DNA of 21,915 bases from Reclinomonas americana ATCC 50394. Its lineage: Eukaryota; Jakobida; Jakobea; Jakobida. The stretch is from positions 206,820 to 228,734 of the forward strand of contig PS015021.1 in assembly GCA_048213135.1 (NCBI GenBank), read 5' to 3'. Under the pieces are notes generated by a model that searched no databases, was not told the origin of the DNA, and saw only the letters and a list, made by a program, of their open reading frames with translations. Of the stretch, positions 18,213 through 21,915 are shown one piece after another (position 1 is the first letter of the stretch; the number at the start of each line of letters is the position of its first letter). Both the position numbers and the translations under genes were made by a program.

Positions 18213-21200
18213 CCACTTTCTCTCTCATCCCCTTTTTCTCTCTCCCTCTTCTCTGATTCTTCTCGCCTTCATTTGTCTCCACACCCTCTCTTTTTCTTTC
18301 TTTCATTCTCTCTCTCTCTCTCTGTCGCGTCTCCGACTTTCTCTCTCATCCCCTATTTCTCTGTTTCTCTCTCTCTCCCTCGTTCTCTCATACACTTTTT
18401 TCTCTCCCATTTCTCTTCACTCGTCTCACCTTCACCTCTCTCTCTCTCTCATTCTCTTTCTTTCCCCCTTTCCTCCGACTCCTCTCGCCTTCACCTCTCT
18501 CTCTCTCTCTCATTCACCTGCCTCTTCCCTTGCCCCCTTCCCTTCCCTTTCCCACCACTCACCCTTGTTGTCCCTCCCCGCACGCAGCACGGCCTGATCG
18601 ACGACTTCCTCATCCAGTCGAGCATCACCAACTGGGTCATCCTGCAACCGGCCTTCTTCTTCGTCAACTACCTGGCGTCGGCGGCCACGGTGCGCGCCGC
18701 CAACAAGATGTTTGTCAACTCGGGTGCGTCTTGTTGTCGTGCGTGTCGAGCAGCTCTATGTGTTTGCTGAATGATCTCGCAGGTGTGGACTCGCGCTTCC
18801 CCGTGATTGACCCGCGCGACATTGCCGAGGTGATTGCCAAGCTGGCCATGATTGGACCGAGCGTGTGGAGCCGCCGCCCGATTCATCTGTCGGACACGAC
18901 GGTGAGTGGTTGGTGCATTTTCTGCTGCAGTTTATTGTTGCTCACAGCTGTTGTGTGCAGCCGACGAGCGATGCGCAGGTGGTGGAGATGCTGTCGGACA
19001 TTGTCGGGCACAAGGTGGAGGCGGTGGATATGGAGGAGTTGGCGCGCATTCGGATGTTGCAGGAACACCACGTGCCGGAGTGGATGGCGCGAGTTGAGTG
19101 GGAAGGGAGGGAAAGGGGGCCAGGGGAGAGAAGGGGGATGGAAAGGGAGAGGGAGAGGGAAAGGGAGAGGGAGAGGGAAAGGGACAGGGAAAGGGAAAGG
19201 GAGAGGGAAAGGGAGAGGGAGAAGGGCGAAAGAGAGAGAAAGGGGTGGGTGAGAGTGGGAGGAGAGGTGGGGAAGGAGACAGAATGTAGTGAGGCAGAGG
19301 GAACAGGGCGAGGGGCGAAACTGTGGTTGCTTATGGCAGAACTCTGTGGCCGTGCATATCCCTTCCGTTGTTCTTTCTGTTCGCTTTCCTCTTCGCCTCC
19401 ATTCTTATCCTGCACGTCTTTTCTTTCCTCGATGGTCCTTGGTCAAATGTCAAGGAGGGAGGGAAAGAGTGAGGAAATCAAAGGAGGAGAGGAGGGTACA
19501 AGAGGAGCGGCGAAAGTGTGATTGTGCTGTTGAACTCCGCTTGGTGTCCCGTTGTTCTTTCTGTTCGCTTTCCTCTCTGCCTTCATTTTTGTTCTGCAAG
19601 GAAGGAAGACAGAAAAAGAGGGAGACAGGAGAAGGAAAGGAGAAGGAAGGGAAAGTCAGGAGAAACGGAAGGAAGCGAGACGAGAGGAGATATGGGTGGA
19701 AGACAAGGATGTGAGATGAATGGAGTGAGTGAAGTAAGGAAGAGAAATTGAGGGAGGAGGAAAGAATGAGAGAATGCATGACGGCTAGTCCGAGAGAGGA
19801 AGGGAACGGAAGCGGGGATGGAGAAAGGAGAGATGAGAGGAAGGAGAGATGAGAGGAAAGAGTGATGGAGAAAGGAGGAGATGAGAGGAAGGAGAGATGA
19901 GATGAAGGAGAGATGAGATGAAGGGGAGATGAGGGGAAAGGAGAGATGGAGAAAGGAGAGAAGAGAGGAAGGAGAGATGAGAGGACGGAGAGGTGAGAGG
20001 AAAGGAGAGATGGAGAAAGGAGAGATGGAGAAAGGAGAGATGAGAGGACGGATGAGAGGACGGAGAGATGAGAGGACGGAGAGGTGAGAGGAAAGGAGAG
20101 ATGGAGAAAGGAGAGATGAGAGGACGGAGAGATGAGAGAACGGAGAGGCGAGAGGAAAGGAGAGATGGGAGGAAGGACATATGGAGAAAGGAGAGATAAG
20201 AGGAAGGAAACAGAAGAAGAATGACAAACATGCATGAACACCACAGCTTCTTTTCCTGATTTCTGCCTTCCCCATTATCCCCACGCCCCCTTCTTCTCCC
20301 GCTTCACTCATTCGACACCCTCGTCTCTTCTGCCCTCCTTCTGTCTCACTCTTTCTCCCCCCTTTCCCCTCCCCTTTCCACTTCCAGGTCATTTGCGGCC
20401 TCGACGAGATGAAGCGCCGCGGTGAGTTCCAGGCGGCGAGCCAGGACCTGGCTGAGATTCTCGGCCGCCCGCCGCGCACTCTTCGCGACTTTTTCATTGA
20501 GCACGGCAAGGAGTTCCAGGTTTCGTCACTCTTTTTACTCACGTCGATTGCACACACGCGCTGACGTCATCACTCCACCGCGCAGGACTTCAGCAAGGTC
20601 AAGTTCCTCGTGTACGGAGCCAACGGCAAGGTCGGCAGCCGCGTGGCGCGTCGTCTGTTGGAGCAAAAGGCGCACGTGCGTGTCGCCGTGCGTGATGTGC
20701 ACAAGGTTTGGTGTGGTTTCAGAGGTGAAATGATAATCAGCGGTTATTGACACTTTTTATTCCTCTTATGGCAGGCCGATGAGCTGCGTCGCTTGGGTGC
20801 CGAGATTGTTCAGTCGGGACTGGAGGACCGAGAGAGTGTGCACCGTGCCATGAATGGCATCCAGCGCCTGTTCCTCTTTGTGCCGTTTGCTGACGAGCGC
20901 ACCATGGCTGAGGTCTTGTGTTGTGCTTGGCTTTGCTTACTTGGCTGCGCACTCTGAACTTCGCTCTCTTTTTCGTGGTACAGACTGCCCAGAACGCCAT
21001 CACCGCGGCCAAGGCGGCCGGCGTCGAGCACGTGGTCAAGCTGTCGGGCGCGGGTGCTGCGCCTGACTCGCCAGTCGCCATTGGCCGCAAGGTTGGACTC
21101 GTGAAGCGAGCTGATTAGCGGGCTTGATCTTAACTCACTTTGTTGCTTTGCGGTGCAGCACGGTGCTGGCGACCAGCTGCTGCGACGCGAGATCCAGTCG

Positions 21201-21544
21201 TGGACCGTTGTCCGACCGACCATGTTCCAGGTGTGTGTGTGTGTGTGTGTGACTGATGAGATGGGGTGTGTCACCAGTGTCTGATCATGTTGAGCAGGAG
21301 AACTTTGCGCAAAACGACGCCGTGACCATCAAGACTGCCGATGCCATCTTCAACAGCTCTGCCGACGGTGCGTGCGGATACGTGGCGGTGGATGACATTG
21401 GCGATGTGGCAGCGGAGGCTCTGCTGAACCCGGCCAAGCATCGCGGAAAGGTGTGCGGAGAGGGTGGGATGGGAAGACGAGAATGTGATGAGTTGCTCAC
21501 ATTGGGATCTGTTTTTACAGGCGTACGATCTGACTGGCCCGGAG
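13062..21544 (+). CDS. PH domain plus three tandem NmrA-like NAD(P)-binding domains, 3' partial
   Basis: Nineteen exons join in frame to at least 896 residues: 13062-13148, 13221-13380, 14110-14198, 14285-14404, 15385-15612, 15683-15821, 16245-16624, 16697-16807, 17600-17839, 18588-18723, 18783-18901, 18961-19092, 20388-20519, 20586-20705, 20775-20912, 20984-21091, 21159-21230, 21298-21450 and 21521-21544. Residues 1-112 form a PH domain; NmrA-like domains lie at about 117-401, 402-691 and 692-896+. Each has a Rossmann glycine motif (GASGKIG, GATGNVG, GANGKVG), an Arg after strand 2 (VGVRN, VGVRD, VAVRD; typical of NADP(H) preference), a VVKIS/FIKLS/VVKLS strand and a W-T/V-I/V-L/R-P-x-F-x-x-N motif. 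The catalytic Tyr-x3-Lys of classical SDRs is not seen. The least certain junction is exon 3 to 4 (donor GTCTGC). The function is unknown; a membrane-recruited redox or cofactor sensor is one possibility. Confidence 0.85.
13381..14109 (+). repeat. PH-gene intron 2: CT/GT-rich low complexity
   Basis: 729-base intron with GA, GT and CT tracts. A GGGGAAAATGCA-like word recurs at about 13502, 13635 and (weaker) 13928. No coding signal seen. Confidence 0.7.
14405..15384 (+). repeat. Intron with 18-bp CTCTCCTCGCGTGTCGCG minisatellite
   Basis: The intron starts with a G/A block (14412-14520), then a minisatellite from about 14630 to 15300 whose regular core (about 14900-15180) has an 18-base unit, then a C/T block. 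Because 18 is a multiple of three, both strands stay open over long distances (DTRGER-type and RALLAC-type frames). Confidence 0.88.
15822..16244 (+). repeat. Intron with CTCGCTCCTGTT and CTCGCTCCTCCT repeats
   Basis: Two arrays in sequence: an 18-base unit CTCTCGCTCCTGTTCTCG (about 15840-15990), then a 12-base unit CTCGCTCCTCCT (about 15995-16200). Pyrimidine-rich from donor (GTTCGT) to acceptor (AATAG). Confidence 0.88.
16808..17599 (+). repeat. Intron between VRDPTK and AAGLHALG: G/A block then CT/GT-rich
   Basis: 792-base intron. The first 135 bases are G/A-rich (poly-G at 16811-16825, GGGGAAAGGGGAG words), the middle is T/C/G-rich with no clear repeat, and the end is CCCCTTTCCCC-like before CCACAG. 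Confidence 0.8.
17862..18090 (+). repeat. About 57-bp tandem repeat, four copies
   Basis: Inside intron 17840-18587: units of the form GCAGTGAGGGGAAGAGAGTG, then TGTGC-GAGGAGTGAGAGGCGAGTGTGTG. The remainder of the intron (18178-18587) is CT-rich, including a long CT run (about 18177-18208). Confidence 0.8.
19093..20387 (+). repeat. 1.3-kb intron: GA minisatellites and an internal duplication
   Basis: The donor is GTTGAG. A GGGAGAGGGAAA block (19100-19240) is followed by two copies of a roughly 95-base mixed segment (about 19317-19412 and 19511-19600, sharing GTTGTTCTTTCTGTTCGCTT), then a GAGAGATGAGAGGA-type array (about 19790-20215), then a C/T-rich end. No coding signal seen. Confidence 0.8.
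20586..21544 (+). other. NmrA-like domain 3 (exons 14-19), incomplete
   Basis: Residues 692-896 and beyond. GANGKVG at 702-708, VRDVHK, VVKLSGAGA, RKHGAGDQLL, WTVVRPTMFQ|ENFAQ and YVAVDDIG, then YDLTGPE at the last supported exon. The C-terminal block seen in domains 1 and 2 must lie to the right of the window. This copy is cut by more introns than the other two. Confidence 0.82.
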
Positions 21545-21915
21545 GTTTGTAGTGATGCTCGACTTTGTGTCCTTTCTCTCTCTCCGCTCGCTGCGCGTCG
21601 TTTCTCTCCTCCCTCCGTTCGTTGCGCTTCGCTTCTCACCTTCTTCGCTCGTTGCGCTTCGCTTCTCGCTCTCCGCTCGTTGCGCTTCACTTTTCTCTCT
21701 CTCCGCTCGTTGCGCTTCACTTTCTCTCTCTCCGCTCGTTGCGCTTCACTTTTCTCTCTCTCCGCTCGTTGCGATTCGCTTTTCTCCTTCTCCGCTCGCT
21801 GCGCTTCGCTTCTCTCTCTCTCTCCGCTCGTTGCGCTTTGCTTCTCTCTCTCTCCGCTCGTTGCGTCTTCGTCTTCTCTCTCTCTCCGTCTCGTCGCGTC
21901 TCGTCTTCTCTCTCT
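21545..21915 (+). repeat. Intron start with CTCTCTCCGCTCGTTGCGCTTC minisatellite, runs off the edge
   Basis: About ten units of roughly 28 to 32 bases (CTCTCTCCGCTCGTTGCGCT plus TCACTTTT or TCGCTTCT). The open frame after GGCCCGGAG is lost into this repeat, which supports GTTTGT at 21545 as the donor. Confidence 0.8.

Larger units (their letters stand above)
16697..20519 (+). other. NmrA-like domain 2 (exons 8-13)
   Basis: Residues about 402-691. GATGNVG at 409-415, VRDPTK, FIKLSTTGA, RQHGLIDDFL, WVILQPAFFFVNYL, FPVIDPRDIAEV, and the C-terminal block VPEWMAR|VICGLDEMKRRG with GRPPRTLRDFFIEHGKEF. The stretch before the C-terminal block is interrupted by the 1.3-kb intron 19093-20387. Confidence 0.85.

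Overview
The window is nuclear DNA from an intron-rich, probably single-celled eukaryote. Evidence: genes split by GT-AG introns, GC-rich exons (third positions mostly G/C), a peroxisomal targeting tripeptide, and a PH domain. The lineage cannot be fixed from sequence alone. Nearly all introns and several intergenic stretches consist of purine- or pyrimidine-rich microsatellites and minisatellites, and five runs of N interrupt the assembly inside such repeats. I built the gene models by joining exons by hand at GT/AG sites with phase checks; no transcript data were available.

Layout. (1) 1-1051: a GGGTTG-type repeat array, a palindromic gap edge and poly-C tracts, probably intron or upstream DNA of the next gene. 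(2) 1052-4156 (+): last five exons of an AzgA-like (NCS2 superfamily) purine permease; one of its introns carries a stray WD40-repeat coding fragment. (3) 4157-5226: palindromic minisatellite. (4) 5227-5640 (-): unrecognised 137-residue ORF. (5) 5641-8064: intergenic DNA with an inverted repeat, GA/GT microsatellites and a gap. (6) 8065-8711 (+): two-exon gene for a 65-residue single-membrane-span protein, possibly an ATP synthase subunit k/DAPIT-like protein. (7) 8819-12065 (-): four-exon OHCU decarboxylase gene (uric acid degradation) ending in the PTS1-like tripeptide AKL, convergent with gene 6. (8) 12066-13061: intergenic region between divergent genes, with GAATTC palindromes and diverged direct repeats. 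(9) 13062 to past 21544 (+): at least 19 exons encoding a PH domain followed by three tandem NmrA-like NAD(P)-binding domains, running off the right edge.

The most unusual item is the PH-NmrA-NmrA-NmrA protein (at least 896 residues), whose three dehydrogenase-like domains keep the same intron positions and so record internal tandem duplication. A purine permease, a ureide-pathway enzyme and an NmrA-type protein lie within about 21 kb, which could reflect a purine/nitrogen neighbourhood, but that link is inference. A second general pattern is that many introns begin with a G/A-rich block and end with a complementary C/T-rich block, so their ends could pair.
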